DNA of 64,000 nt from NCBI RefSeq assembly GCF_009796765.1, contig NZ_CP047023.1:2029501-2093500 (forward strand), in the 5' to 3' direction. Positions 29,614 through 37,806 of the stretch are shown here, piece after piece. Source of the stretch: Paraglaciecola sp. L3A3 (GTDB lineage: Bacteria > Pseudomonadota > Gammaproteobacteria > Enterobacterales > Alteromonadaceae). A program made the translations under genes and the position numbers. Each line of letters opens with the position of its first letter. Positions within the stretch are counted from its first letter, which is position 1. The notes beneath the pieces were generated by a model that was not told where the DNA came from, did no database searches, and saw nothing but the letters and a program-made list of their open reading frames with translations.

Positions 29614-29627
29614 GTGTTGCGCAACAC
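29614..29627. promoter_or_regulatory. palindromic operator candidate of the higBA operon
   Basis: The perfect 14-bp palindrome gtgttgcgcaacac lies 14 bp before the higB start codon. A HigA dimer bound here would block the promoter. Autoregulation at such palindromes is the rule for type II toxin-antitoxin operons. Confidence 0.65.
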
Positions 29628-29641
29628 GCTACACTTTATTT

Positions 29642-29920
29642 ATGATCAAATCATTTAAACATAAAGGGCTAAAAAAGTTCTTTGAGTCGGGTAGTAAGGC
29701 TGGTATTCAAACTAAGCATGAGCGACGACTTAGAATGCAGCTTGCGGCCATTGATACTGCTGGCATTATTGATGATGTTGATTTGCCTGGTTTTAATTTG
29801 CACCCTTTAAAAGGCAAACGTGATGGAATTTGGTCTATTTCTGTAAATGGAAATTGGCGTGTGACTTTTGAATTTAGAGATGGCAACGCTTTTATTTTAA
29901 ATTATGAGGATTATCACTAA
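29642..29920 (+). CDS. higB: HigB-type toxin (RelE superfamily mRNA interferase)
   Basis: The 92-residue protein matches the HigB family (opening with MIKSFKHKGLKKFFE, then LHPLKGKRDGIWSISVNGNWRVTFEF and the end ILNYEDYH). Family members cleave mRNA on the ribosome. The toxin gene precedes the antitoxin, as is typical for higBA, and its stop overlaps the higA start by one base (TAATG). The pair is flanked by copies A and B of a dispersed repeat. Confidence 0.92.
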   Translation: MIKSFKHKGLKKFFESGSKAGIQTKHERRLRMQLAAIDTAGIIDDVDLPGFNLHPLKGKRDGIWSISVNGNWRVTFEFRDGNAFILNYEDYH

Positions 29921-30213
29921 TGAATATGCATAATCCACCGCATCCGGGTGAGTTTATTACCGATGTTTATATGCAACCTTTTGGTTATAGCTGTCGTTTT
30001 GTTGCGAAACAATTAAATGTTTCTCCTTCTACCTTGAGTCGAATATTAAAAGCAAAAAGTGCGGTTACGCCTGAAATGGCATTACGTCTTTCAAAAGCTT
30101 TAGGTCGCACACCAGAGAGTTGGCTGTCGATGCAAGACAATTATGACCTTTGGCAAGCGAAACATAATGTTAACCTAGCTAAAGTGAATCAAATTGACTT
30201 TGCGATAGTATAA
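29920..30213 (+). CDS. higA: HigA-type antitoxin (XRE helix-turn-helix)
   Basis: This 97-residue protein opens with the HigA signature PPHPGEFI and carries a helix-turn-helix (about residues 25-62; VAKQLNVSPSTLSRILKAKSAVTPEMALRLSKALG), then ESWLSMQDNYDLW. It would neutralise HigB and repress the operon by binding the palindrome at 29614-29627. Translation is coupled to higB. Confidence 0.93.
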   Translation: MNMHNPPHPGEFITDVYMQPFGYSCRFVAKQLNVSPSTLSRILKAKSAVTPEMALRLSKALGRTPESWLSMQDNYDLWQAKHNVNLAKVNQIDFAIV

Positions 30214-30272
30214 GGGAAGATAGAAATTTTTAACGTCATCCTATTGTGATACAGCTATATAAAATATAGTTA

Positions 30273-30515
30273 AATCAATTGGTTACTTATTTAAAAATCA
30301 ACTGTATTGAAAATCGACTGATAAATGGCTTTTTCAAATTAAATATTTCTAAGTTTTGGGGTAGGAAAGGGCTATAAACGATGACGTGGCTATTTTCTAT
30401 TTACTAGCTCCTATTTACTGCTTGTGCCTGCTTCACTCAGCTTCATGCTGATTTAGTCTGGCCCATTCTGCTTGTATTGCTTTCTTCGGTGCTTCTCTAT
30501 GACAAGCTTTGGAGC
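30273..30515 (+). repeat. dispersed intergenic repeat, copy B
   Basis: This copy aligns with A, C and D over the core aatatttctaagttttgggg (30342 onward), the ctataaacg segment and the ctatttactgcttgtgcctgc segment. The downstream part (cttcactcagcttcat...tgatttagtctg) matches copy A closely. It lies directly after higA. Confidence 0.75.
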
Positions 30516-30579
30516 TTATTTTTAACTGCGATACGCTTGTCTCTGAGGCGGCGAAATAAACTTAGAATTGATAAAACAC

Positions 30580-30670
30580 ACATCCCTGATGATCGGCAGC
30601 CAATGTCAACGTCCTTGTTGAGCTGTTCAAGTTGGCGGCGCTTCGCTCCTAAAGAATCAGCTTTCACCCA
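30580..30670. repeat. 91-bp dispersed repeat, copy 2
   Basis: This copy matches 28044-28134 at 85 of 91 positions, same orientation. It is followed at once by another hairpin, ccagac/gtctgg around gtccat (30668-30685). It sits between repeat copy B and the end of the universal stress protein gene. Confidence 0.85.
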
Positions 30671-30722
30671 GACGTCCATGTCTGGACTGTTTGAAGTGGC
30701 GTAGTTAATTTGGCCAATAACT

Positions 30723-31154
30723 TTATTTTACTACTAATACTGGGCAATTAGCTTTATTGATAATCGCTTCGGCAACATTTTCATGCAGAAAATGAGACAT
30801 CCCGGTTCTTCCATGGCTGGCAATAACCACCATACCAATGTCACCGCTGTGGGTCTCGGCCAAAATCTCATTAATAGCATCACCCCGACGAATAACCGTT
30901 TCAATCTTTAAATTAGTATTCAACTGATCTAATAACTCGTGCATTTTACTCGCCGCCGCGTCTTCCATATCTTTAGCTAACTCTTCGGGAGTTATCGCAA
31001 GGATCATATAATTTTCATCCCCCACTGGCTGATCTACCACGTGTAAAATACGAATTCCTACTTGATATAAATTCGCCATTTCTATGGCATAGCGTAAAGC
31101 ATGTGACGCAGTATCAGAAAAATCAGTAGGCCATAAAATATTACCTGTTCGCAT
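30723..31154 (-). CDS. universal stress protein, UspA family
   Basis: This 143-residue single-domain Usp has the N-terminal strand ILWPTDFSD and the C-terminal segment VVIASHGRTGMSHFLHENVAEAIINKANCPVLVVK. The phosphate-binding motif G-x2-G-x9-G(S/T) of ATP-binding Usps is changed (first Gly is Ala, final GS is EN). ATP binding is therefore doubtful, as in UspA itself. The frame is open to an ATG at 31208, but gaggaa 7 bases before the ATG at 31154 fixes the start there. It lies between repeat copies B and C. Confidence 0.92.
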   Translation of the reverse strand: MRTGNILWPTDFSDTASHALRYAIEMANLYQVGIRILHVVDQPVGDENYMILAITPEELAKDMEDAAASKMHELLDQLNTNLKIETVIRRGDAINEILAETHSGDIGMVVIASHGRTGMSHFLHENVAEAIINKANCPVLVVK

Positions 31155-31290
31155 ATTAGTTTCCTCTATATATGAAAGTGTGATTTTTAATGAGGTTATA
31201 GGCCTCACTAGAAAAACTAGGCTCTATCCCAACAAATGAAGTCTAATCAGTATGAAAAGGTTATTCTTTGATCATAATCAAAGTAACAAC

Positions 31291-31480
31291 CATCAATGTG
31301 GTCGTAGACGTTGATTTAAAAAAAAGTATCTAAAAATCAACCGTTTTGAAAATAGACTAATAAATGGCTTATTAAAATTATGGTTAGTAAATATTTTTAA
31401 GTTTTGGGTTAGGAAGGGGCTATAAACGAGGACTGGCTATTTACTAGCCCTATTCACTGCTTGTATCTGCTTCACTTAGA
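31291..31480 (+). repeat. dispersed intergenic repeat, copy C
   Basis: This copy starts with gtcgtagacgttgattt, has the aatatttttaagttttggg core near 31390, and carries the hairpin ggcta/tagcc (31435-31449). A short related fragment, gtcgcggtaaatcaaaaacatg near 31520, resembles part of the 27746 and 28179 segments. Confidence 0.75.
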
Positions 31481-31647
31481 CATCTATCTAACAAGTCATA
31501 ATTTGATGGGTAATTTTTAGTCGCGGTAAATCAAAAACATGTGCTTCGCCACTTATGCGTTTCGTATACTTAACATGGCTTTGGCATAAAAATTATTTTA
31601 CGATGGATGTGCTGCAAGTAATATGACATTAGGGAGCTCACTGTATC

Positions 31648-32166
31648 ATGAATGAAGATCTAGAAAATATTAGAAAAATAAGCAATCGTCTTGCAACTGC
31701 GCTTGGCTTGCTGATAGTCATTATTTTTGTAGGAGCTCTTGTCGCGTATTGGTATGACGATATTGTCACAGCTCCGATTGCTGCATTATTTGCCGGGATC
31801 ATTGGTGGTTTTGTGGGACTGCAACGTAGGTTGAAAAGCATGTCAACGGATGACTTGATGTTGCTCGCACATTCATGGGTGTACGTGTGGATTTCACCTG
31901 TTGTTGGTGGTGTGCTTGCAGTCGTTCTGTATGTGCTATTTATTTCAACACTTGTAAGTGGAGATCTATTTCCGATGTTTGTTCCAGATGAAGTGGCCCC
32001 GGGTCTTGTAGAAAGTAAAGGTTTCTCCATTATATTTGACGTTCATGGTGAAGCTGTTGACTATGCGAAAATGATGTTCTGGTCATTTATTGCAGGTTTT
32101 TCTGAGAGGTTTGTGACAGACATAATCAGTAAATTTGAGAATATCCCTGATCGTCAGGTCAAGTAA
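31648..32166 (+). CDS. small multi-pass membrane protein of unknown function
   Basis: I do not recognise a function. The 172-residue product has hydrophobic segments at about residues 17-38, 43-60 and 78-106, and ends with a conserved-looking FWSFIAGFSERFVTDIISKFE stretch. A similar GFSERFVPDLL-type ending is familiar from several uncharacterised bacterial membrane proteins. A gggag stretch lies about 12 bases before the ATG. An antisense frame (31638-32030, minus) is a shadow. The gene sits alone between repeat copies C and D. Confidence 0.7.
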   Translation: MNEDLENIRKISNRLATALGLLIVIIFVGALVAYWYDDIVTAPIAALFAGIIGGFVGLQRRLKSMSTDDLMLLAHSWVYVWISPVVGGVLAVVLYVLFISTLVSGDLFPMFVPDEVAPGLVESKGFSIIFDVHGEAVDYAKMMFWSFIAGFSERFVTDIISKFENIPDRQVK

Positions 32167-32420
32167 ATCAATGGTCTCGTAGACGTTGATTTAAAGTAAA
32201 GTATTTAGAGATCCACCGTATTGACAGTCCACTAATAAATGGCTTTCAAAAATTATAGTTAATAAACATTTTTGAGGTTTTGGATAGGAAAGGGCTACAA
32301 ACGGAGAACTGGCTATTTTCTATTTACTAGCCGCTATTCACTGCTTGTGTCTGCTTTTTTGTTTTTCCTCTGTGTCGCGCAGCCTCTGTGGTTTAAATTC
32401 TTGTAATTTTTTGCTTGTGG
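32167..32420 (+). repeat. dispersed intergenic repeat, copy D
   Basis: This copy starts with ctcgtagacgttgattt, shares the gttttggataggaaagggct core, carries the hairpin ggcta/tagcc (32311-32332) and ends with the cctctgtggtttaaattctt segment also found in copy A. It occupies the gap before rlmD. Confidence 0.75.
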
Positions 32421-32486
32421 CTATCTAGTACTTTTTCCTACTGACCTTCTACTGGTACAATAACGGATTATTCTTCATGGTTAAAA

Positions 32487-33848
32487 GTGACGCTTTTGAG
32501 AAATACCTCAGCAAAACATTCCCGTACTAAATCTTGGAAAACTTCGCGAAATAAGCAAAGACGTACAGGGGTTGTTCAGCCTATTGGTCCGGTACAAGGT
32601 TTTACGATTGATGGCCTGACCCATGAAGCTAAGGGGGTCGCTCGCAATCATGGCAAGGTTACGTTTATTGAAGGGGCGTTGCCGGGAGAGTCAGTGAAAG
32701 GGCAGGTGGTAAAATCGAATCGCCGTTATGATGAAGCCAAATTAATTAATATCGAACAACAAAGCGAGCACCGGGTGAGCCCTGCTTGTCCTCATTACGA
32801 TGAATGTGGCGGCTGTCGTTTTCAACATCTAGCCCTCGAACAACAACGCAGTGCCAAAATGACATGGTTACAAGGCCAATTGCGTAAAGTGTGGCCGGCT
32901 CAAGGTTTAACGTTACTTGCGGATTCGCCTTTAGGTTATAGACGACGAGCTCGGTTGTCAGTAAAAGTGAAGGGGCAAGGGCTGCGCTTGGGGTTTCGTA
33001 GTGCGTCGTCGCAAGATATCGTCTCTATTGATAACTGCTTGGTACTTACACCTAAACTACAGCAAGTTTTTGCCTCATTAAAGGCCACGTTAAAGCATGA
33101 CGCTATTGACGACAAATTAGGGCACATTGAATTACTTGAAGATGACAAAGGTGCATCTGTTTTATTGCGTTTAACCGCTGAGATTGAACCCGCCACTCAA
33201 CAGCAGTGGCAGCAATGGGCAGATCAAGCATCGTTGGATTTGTATTGGCAGTATCCCCAAGAAAAACGTGCCCTAGTGACAGAGGACACTATGCGCCATT
33301 ATCAACTGGATGAGCTATCCCTTAGCTATCACCCCCAAGATTTTATTCAAGTGAATGGGACTATGAATAAAAAAATGGTCAAACAAGCAATAGATTGGTT
33401 GGCGCCTAATAAAGATGACGTCATTCTTGATTTATTTTGTGGTGTGGGAAATTTCTCACTGCCATTAGCCAAACGAGCAAAAAAAGTGGTGGGGGTGGAA
33501 GTACAAGCCAGTATGGTTAAAGCAGGTCAAGCTAATGCCAAAGCCAATCATTTAGACAACCTAAGTTTTATTGGGGCTGATTTAACCCATATGCCAAGCA
33601 AAGAAATCTCACAGCTTGGAGTGACAAAAGTTTTACTCGATCCGCCAAGAGCGGGGGCGTTTGAATTTCTCCCCACTTTGGTCAAACTCAAACCTAAGCA
33701 AATTCTATATGTATCTTGTGATGCGGCTACCTTAGCACGAGATACTGAATACTTAGTTGCGCACGGATATCAAGTACAACAAGCAGGTATGATGGATATG
33801 TTTCCACAAACCGCCCACTTAGAGACTATGTTGTTGTTGACTCGGTAA
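32487..33848 (+). CDS. rlmD: 23S rRNA (uracil1939-C5)-methyltransferase
   Basis: RlmD (RumA) methylates U1939 using SAM and a [4Fe-4S] cluster. A basic N-terminal tail is followed by a TRAM domain (about residues 30-90), the cluster ligands C101-x5-C107-x2-C110 with Cys184, the SAM motif LDLFCGVGNFSLP, and the nucleophile Cys411 in ILYVSCDAATLARD. The start is uncertain: the frame opens with a GTG at 32487 and has no ATG before the TRAM domain. An ATG at 32477 is in another frame and ends after 17 codons. The length of 453 aa is slightly above the E. coli enzyme. Confidence 0.95.
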   Translation: MTLLRNTSAKHSRTKSWKTSRNKQRRTGVVQPIGPVQGFTIDGLTHEAKGVARNHGKVTFIEGALPGESVKGQVVKSNRRYDEAKLINIEQQSEHRVSPACPHYDECGGCRFQHLALEQQRSAKMTWLQGQLRKVWPAQGLTLLADSPLGYRRRARLSVKVKGQGLRLGFRSASSQDIVSIDNCLVLTPKLQQVFASLKATLKHDAIDDKLGHIELLEDDKGASVLLRLTAEIEPATQQQWQQWADQASLDLYWQYPQEKRALVTEDTMRHYQLDELSLSYHPQDFIQVNGTMNKKMVKQAIDWLAPNKDDVILDLFCGVGNFSLPLAKRAKKVVGVEVQASMVKAGQANAKANHLDNLSFIGADLTHMPSKEISQLGVTKVLLDPPRAGAFEFLPTLVKLKPKQILYVSCDAATLARDTEYLVAHGYQVQQAGMMDMFPQTAHLETMLLLTR

Positions 33849-33967
33849 GTAGTAAATATAATATAAATCAATGGGTTAATGAGGCGTTGGTTTGAAAGGT
33901 GTTAACTCCTATTCATTGCATGTTCTGTTCCTCTTGGTTCTCTTTGCTCCATTTAGCTTTACGCTAT

Positions 33968-34291
33968 TTACCTCTCCAACATCGGCAGTTTATTTTCTAT
34001 GCCTAACCATTCATCGGCGTCTGCTGGGGCGGGTTTTAATTCGGTGATATTTGGCCAGATTTCGGCTAGATCGGCGTTGATTTTTAGGTAGTGCTGCTGT
34101 TGTTCGGGTAATTCAGTATCTTGGAAAATAGCTTCTGCTGGACACTCAGGCACACATAAAGCGCAATCTATGCAGATTTCAGGATTGATGACTAAAAAGT
34201 TATCCCCTTCATGAAATGCGTCTACTGGGCATACAGGAACACAATCGGTGAATTTGCATTTGATACAGTTGTCGGCCACTACAAAGGTCAT
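33968..34291 (-). CDS. fdxA: 7Fe ferredoxin FdxA
   Basis: The 107-residue protein has the Azotobacter-type seven-iron layout: an N-terminal C-x2-C-x4-C-x3-CP group ([14 protein letters not shown]) and a second [12 protein letters not shown] group, plus the long C-terminal tail of this class ([13 protein letters not shown]). It should transfer electrons at low potential in the cytoplasm; its partner is unknown. It diverges from the flavoprotein at 34442 across a 150-bp spacer, which may be a hint of linked function. Confidence 0.95.
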   Translation of the reverse strand: MTFVVADNCIKCKFTDCVPVCPVDAFHEGDNFLVINPEICIDCALCVPECPAEAIFQDTELPEQQQHYLKINADLAEIWPNITELKPAPADADEWLGIENKLPMLER

Positions 34292-34441
34292 ATTGTATTT
34301 GTGATACTTGTTTTAGGTTATTTGTGACAGATCATAAAGTAGCAAATATAAAAGGCAAGAAAACTCCATAGGAATTGATATAATAATTGTTATCTTGTCG
34401 AATAATTATCGACCTAGCAATACTAAACTCTCGGAATCACT

Positions 34442-36082
34442 ATGTTACGCTTGAATGAAATCAAATTACCCTTAAACCATGACGAAAATGCCTTGCCACA
34501 AGCTATTTTGCAAAAGCTAGGAATTGCTAATACTGAACTGATGTCATTTAAAGTGTTTAAGCGTGCTTATGATGCTCGTAATAAAAACCAAATTTTATTG
34601 ATTTATATCCTCGATGTTGAGGTGCAGAATCAGCAGGCATTGTTAGATGCTTTTGCTGCTGATCCCCATGTACGTGAAACGCCTGATATGACTTATCAGT
34701 TTGTCGCCCAAGCCCCTAAAGAATTAACTAGTCGCCCTGTAGTAATTGGTCTCGGCCCTTGTGGTTTGTTTGCTGCGTTGATTTTAGCGCAAATGGGTTT
34801 TAGACCCATAGTGTTAGAGCGAGGCAAAGAAGTGCGAGAACGAACGAAAGATACCTTTGGTTTTTGGCGTAAAAAACCTTTGAATACAGAATCAAATGTA
34901 CAGTTTGGAGAAGGTGGCGCGGGCACGTTTTCTGATGGAAAATTGTATAGCCAAATTAAAGATCGCAAACATTACGGACGTAAAGTATTAAACGAGTTTG
35001 TGGCAGCTGGTGCGCCAGAAGAAATTTTATATGTGAGTAAACCTCATATTGGTACCTTTAAATTGGTCAATATGGTGGAGAAAATGCGTGCCGAAATTAT
35101 TAAGCTAGGCGGCGAAATCCGTTTTAGTACTCGGGTTGATAAATTAGATATTGTAGATAATCAAATTAAAGGTTTATGCCTTTCTAATGATGAATATTTG
35201 GCTACTGAACATGTGATCCTAGCAGTGGGTCATAGTGCGCGTGATACCTTTGAGATGCTGCATGAGATAGGAGTGTATGTAGAAGCTAAACCTTTTTCTA
35301 TTGGTTTTCGGATCGAGCATGAACAATCGATGATTGATCAATGCCGTTTTGGTAACAACGCAGGTAACCCAATATTAGGCGCAGCAGATTACAAGCTAGT
35401 GCATCACTGTAAAAATGGTCGTTCTGTATATAGTTTTTGTATGTGTCCAGGAGGCACTGTGGTCGCAGCCGCTTCTGAAGCGGGCAGGGTAGTAACCAAT
35501 GGTATGAGTCAATACTCACGTCATGAACGTAACGCCAATAGTGCTATTGTGGTGGGCATCACTCCTGAGCAAGATTACCCAGATCACCCGTTAGCTGGCA
35601 TTGAATTACAACGTAGATTGGAAGAATTAGCCTTTAAAGTGGGTGGTGAAAACTACCATGCGCCTGCGCAATTGATTGGGGATTTTTTAAAGGGTAAGTC
35701 CAGTGAACAGTTAGGTGAAGTCAAACCCTCTTATACACCAGGCGTGACATTAACTGATTTAGCTAAAGTTGTGCCAGATTACGTCGTTGCTGCTATTCGT
35801 GAAGCTATCCCTGCTTTTGATCGTAAGATAAAAGGTTTTGCCAAAACTGATGGTTTGTTAACGGGCGTCGAAACGCGCACTTCATCACCTGTTTGTATTA
35901 AACGCGGTAAAGATCTGCAAAGTATCAATACCAAAGGTTTGTATCCAGCTGGAGAAGGGGCTGGCTATGCCGGTGGTATTTGGTCTGCGGGTATAGACGG
36001 TATTAAAGTCGCTGAAGCCTTAGCGCTAGATATGCTGGCTAAAACCCAAAACCTAGTTTCTAAAGACAGTACCGCTAGCTAA
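34442..36082 (+). CDS. NAD(P)/FAD-dependent oxidoreductase (COG2509 type)
   Basis: The 546-residue flavoprotein has a Rossmann-type FAD motif at about residues 99-125 (VIGLGPCGLFAALILAQMGFRPIVLERG), then FGEGGAGTFSDGKL and a C-terminal GLYPAGEGAGYAGGI motif. These fit the uncharacterised FAD-dependent dehydrogenase family widespread in proteobacteria. The N-terminal 90 residues form a small separate domain. The substrate is unknown. Its stop overlaps the rlmF start (TAATG), so they are coupled. Confidence 0.9.
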   Translation: MLRLNEIKLPLNHDENALPQAILQKLGIANTELMSFKVFKRAYDARNKNQILLIYILDVEVQNQQALLDAFAADPHVRETPDMTYQFVAQAPKELTSRPVVIGLGPCGLFAALILAQMGFRPIVLERGKEVRERTKDTFGFWRKKPLNTESNVQFGEGGAGTFSDGKLYSQIKDRKHYGRKVLNEFVAAGAPEEILYVSKPHIGTFKLVNMVEKMRAEIIKLGGEIRFSTRVDKLDIVDNQIKGLCLSNDEYLATEHVILAVGHSARDTFEMLHEIGVYVEAKPFSIGFRIEHEQSMIDQCRFGNNAGNPILGAADYKLVHHCKNGRSVYSFCMCPGGTVVAAASEAGRVVTNGMSQYSRHERNANSAIVVGITPEQDYPDHPLAGIELQRRLEELAFKVGGENYHAPAQLIGDFLKGKSSEQLGEVKPSYTPGVTLTDLAKVVPDYVVAAIREAIPAFDRKIKGFAKTDGLLTGVETRTSSPVCIKRGKDLQSINTKGLYPAGEGAGYAGGIWSAGIDGIKVAEALALDMLAKTQNLVSKDSTAS

Positions 36083-37014
36083 TGACTCAACTTAAAAAAG
36101 CATCTAGCTTACACAAGCGTAACTTACATCTTGATGGCTATCCTATGGATCAACTGCTGCAGAGCTATCCTGAATTACAGCCACATATTGTCTCTAAGCC
36201 AGATAACTCCCTAACCATTAATTTTGCTGATGCTAAGGCGGTGAAAGCTTTAAATGCCGCGCTATTAGCCCATTACTATCAAGTGTCAGTTTGGGATATA
36301 CCAGCCGGATATTTGTGTCCAGCTATTCCTGGAAGGGCTGATTATGTGCATTATATTGCAGATCTATTAGCCGTGGATCATCAAGGTGAAATTCCCACAG
36401 GAAAACAAATTAAAGGCTTAGACATTGGTACTGGAGCAAACCTAGTTTATCCCATTATTGCCAATCGTTGTTATGGTTGGAGTATGCTGGGAACAGATGT
36501 AGATAGCCTTTCAATTAAGTCAGCCAAAGCCATTGTTGCAGCGAATAATGGCTTGAAAAATGGAATTACATTACGCCATCAAGCAAATATTACGGCTATT
36601 TTTGCTGGCGTGATAAATGCTGATGAACAGTTTGATTTTTGTATGTGTAATCCACCTTTTCATAGTTCGGCTGCAGAAGCACAAACGGGCTCCCAACGAA
36701 AAGTAAAAAACTTAGCAAAACATGCGCAAAAGCGACAATCCACTATTGTTGATAAAAGTAGCAAAGGATTAAATTTTGCTGGTCAGTCAAATGAGCTGTG
36801 GTGCGTTGGTGGCGAGTTGGCTTTTATTCAACGTATGATCACCGAAAGTCGCGAATATGCTCAGCAAGTCAAATGGTTCACATCTCTAGTATCGAATAAA
36901 AAACACATCGTCCCTTTAACAAAATCTCTTAAATATATTGGGGTGACAGAAATGAAAACTGTAGATATGGCACAAGGACAAAAAGTCAGCCGTTTTATAG
37001 CTTGGCGATTTTAA
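36082..37014 (+). CDS. rlmF: 23S rRNA (adenine1618-N6)-methyltransferase
   Basis: RlmF (YbiN) methylates A1618. The SAM-binding segment GLDIGTGANLVYPII and the catalytic NPPF motif in FCMCNPPFHSS, both near the middle, identify it; LWCVGGELAFIQRMI is also family-typical. The length of 310 aa is normal. It is coupled to the upstream flavoprotein gene and lies 18 bp before the acetyltransferase gene. Confidence 0.95.
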   Translation: MTQLKKASSLHKRNLHLDGYPMDQLLQSYPELQPHIVSKPDNSLTINFADAKAVKALNAALLAHYYQVSVWDIPAGYLCPAIPGRADYVHYIADLLAVDHQGEIPTGKQIKGLDIGTGANLVYPIIANRCYGWSMLGTDVDSLSIKSAKAIVAANNGLKNGITLRHQANITAIFAGVINADEQFDFCMCNPPFHSSAAEAQTGSQRKVKNLAKHAQKRQSTIVDKSSKGLNFAGQSNELWCVGGELAFIQRMITESREYAQQVKWFTSLVSNKKHIVPLTKSLKYIGVTEMKTVDMAQGQKVSRFIAWRF

Positions 37015-37032
37015 ACAGAAATAGGGTTATCC

Positions 37033-37590
37033 ATGACAGAATTGACCGAAAAACAAAAAATGTTACAGGGTTTAGAGTATTTTCCTAGTGATAAAACATT
37101 ACAACAAGAAAGAGCCACAGCCAAACGGTTGTGCCAACAATTTAATCGACATGATATTGATGATCGAAAAGGCAGTAGAAAAATTTTAGCGTCTTTAGTT
37201 GGTGCTTATGCTGGAGCTTGGATAGAACCTGATTTTTATTGTGATTATGGCTATAACATTTATTTAGGCAAAAATTTTTACGCTAATCATGGGGTGGTCA
37301 TTTTAGATACGGCTCCTGTTAGAATTGGCGATGATGTGATGTTAGCCCCACATGTGCTTATTTCTACTGCCAGTCATCCCCTAGATCCAATTAAACGCCG
37401 TAAAGGTATTGAAACCGCTTTGCCTATTACTATAGGAAACAATGTGTGGATAGGTATGGGGGCGAAAATATTAGACGCTGTCACTATTGGTGATAATGCC
37501 GTGATAGCTGCCGGTGCTGTTGTGAATAAAGATGTTGCTGCTAATACTGTGGTAGCAGGAGTACCAGCTAGGGTTATTAAATCCTTATAA
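37033..37590 (+). CDS. maa: sugar O-acetyltransferase (maltose/galactoside acetyltransferase type)
   Basis: This left-handed beta-helix acetyltransferase transfers acetyl from acetyl-CoA to sugars. The N-terminal mac domain (about residues 4-60), the active-site His in STASHPLDPIKR, and the hexapeptide-repeat end (ITIGNNVWIGMGAKIL...VVAGVPARVIKSL) are clear. The length of 185 aa is typical. The sugar it uses cannot be read from sequence. It is the third gene of the 34442-37590 group. Confidence 0.9.
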   Translation: MTELTEKQKMLQGLEYFPSDKTLQQERATAKRLCQQFNRHDIDDRKGSRKILASLVGAYAGAWIEPDFYCDYGYNIYLGKNFYANHGVVILDTAPVRIGDDVMLAPHVLISTASHPLDPIKRRKGIETALPITIGNNVWIGMGAKILDAVTIGDNAVIAAGAVVNKDVAANTVVAGVPARVIKSL

Positions 37591-37699
37591 TAGTGCATTT
37601 ATTGAACATTATAGTGCAGAACAGGAATAATAGCTTGTTGTCAATTATAGTTTCTGGTAAAAAGTCAATATCATTTCGTGAAATAATATTTTTTCACAC

Positions 37700-37717
37700 C
37701 GTACATAAAAGTTTACA
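37700..37717. promoter_or_regulatory. candidate TyrR box upstream of aroF-tyrA
   Basis: The site cgtaca-taaaag-tttaca fits the TyrR consensus TGTAAA-N6-TTTACA in the right half and keeps the invariant G and C 14 bases apart, but has two mismatches in the left half. It lies 90 bp before a tyrosine-pathway operon. The regulator gene is not in the window. Confidence 0.4.
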
Positions 37718-37806
37718 GTAGTTTTATTGTCAGAAATGCACATGTATAGAGTCAGAATCATTGAGCACTCCATGCCAGATTTAATTTATTTAGAAGAGTA
37801 ATAACC

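Noticed and set aside
30477..30704. 75-codon open frame between repeat copy B and the stress-protein gene
   Set aside because: It consists mostly of repeat copy B and the 91-bp repeat; an opposite frame of 60 codons overlaps it. No coding signal.
31638..32030. 130-codon minus-strand frame opposite the small membrane protein
   Set aside because: The plus-strand frame has clean membrane helices, a ribosome site and a family-like ending. The antisense frame is Ser/Thr/Pro-rich, typical of a shadow.
27308..32486. Search for an integrase and a duplicated tRNA 3' end marking an integrative element
   Set aside because: No integrase-like protein and no second copy of the tRNA 3' segment were seen in the window, so an integrated element cannot be claimed.
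32477..32530. Short ATG frame just before rlmD as an alternative start or leader peptide
   Set aside because: It is in a different frame from rlmD and ends after 17 codons. It has no regulatory pattern such as repeated codons or a terminator.
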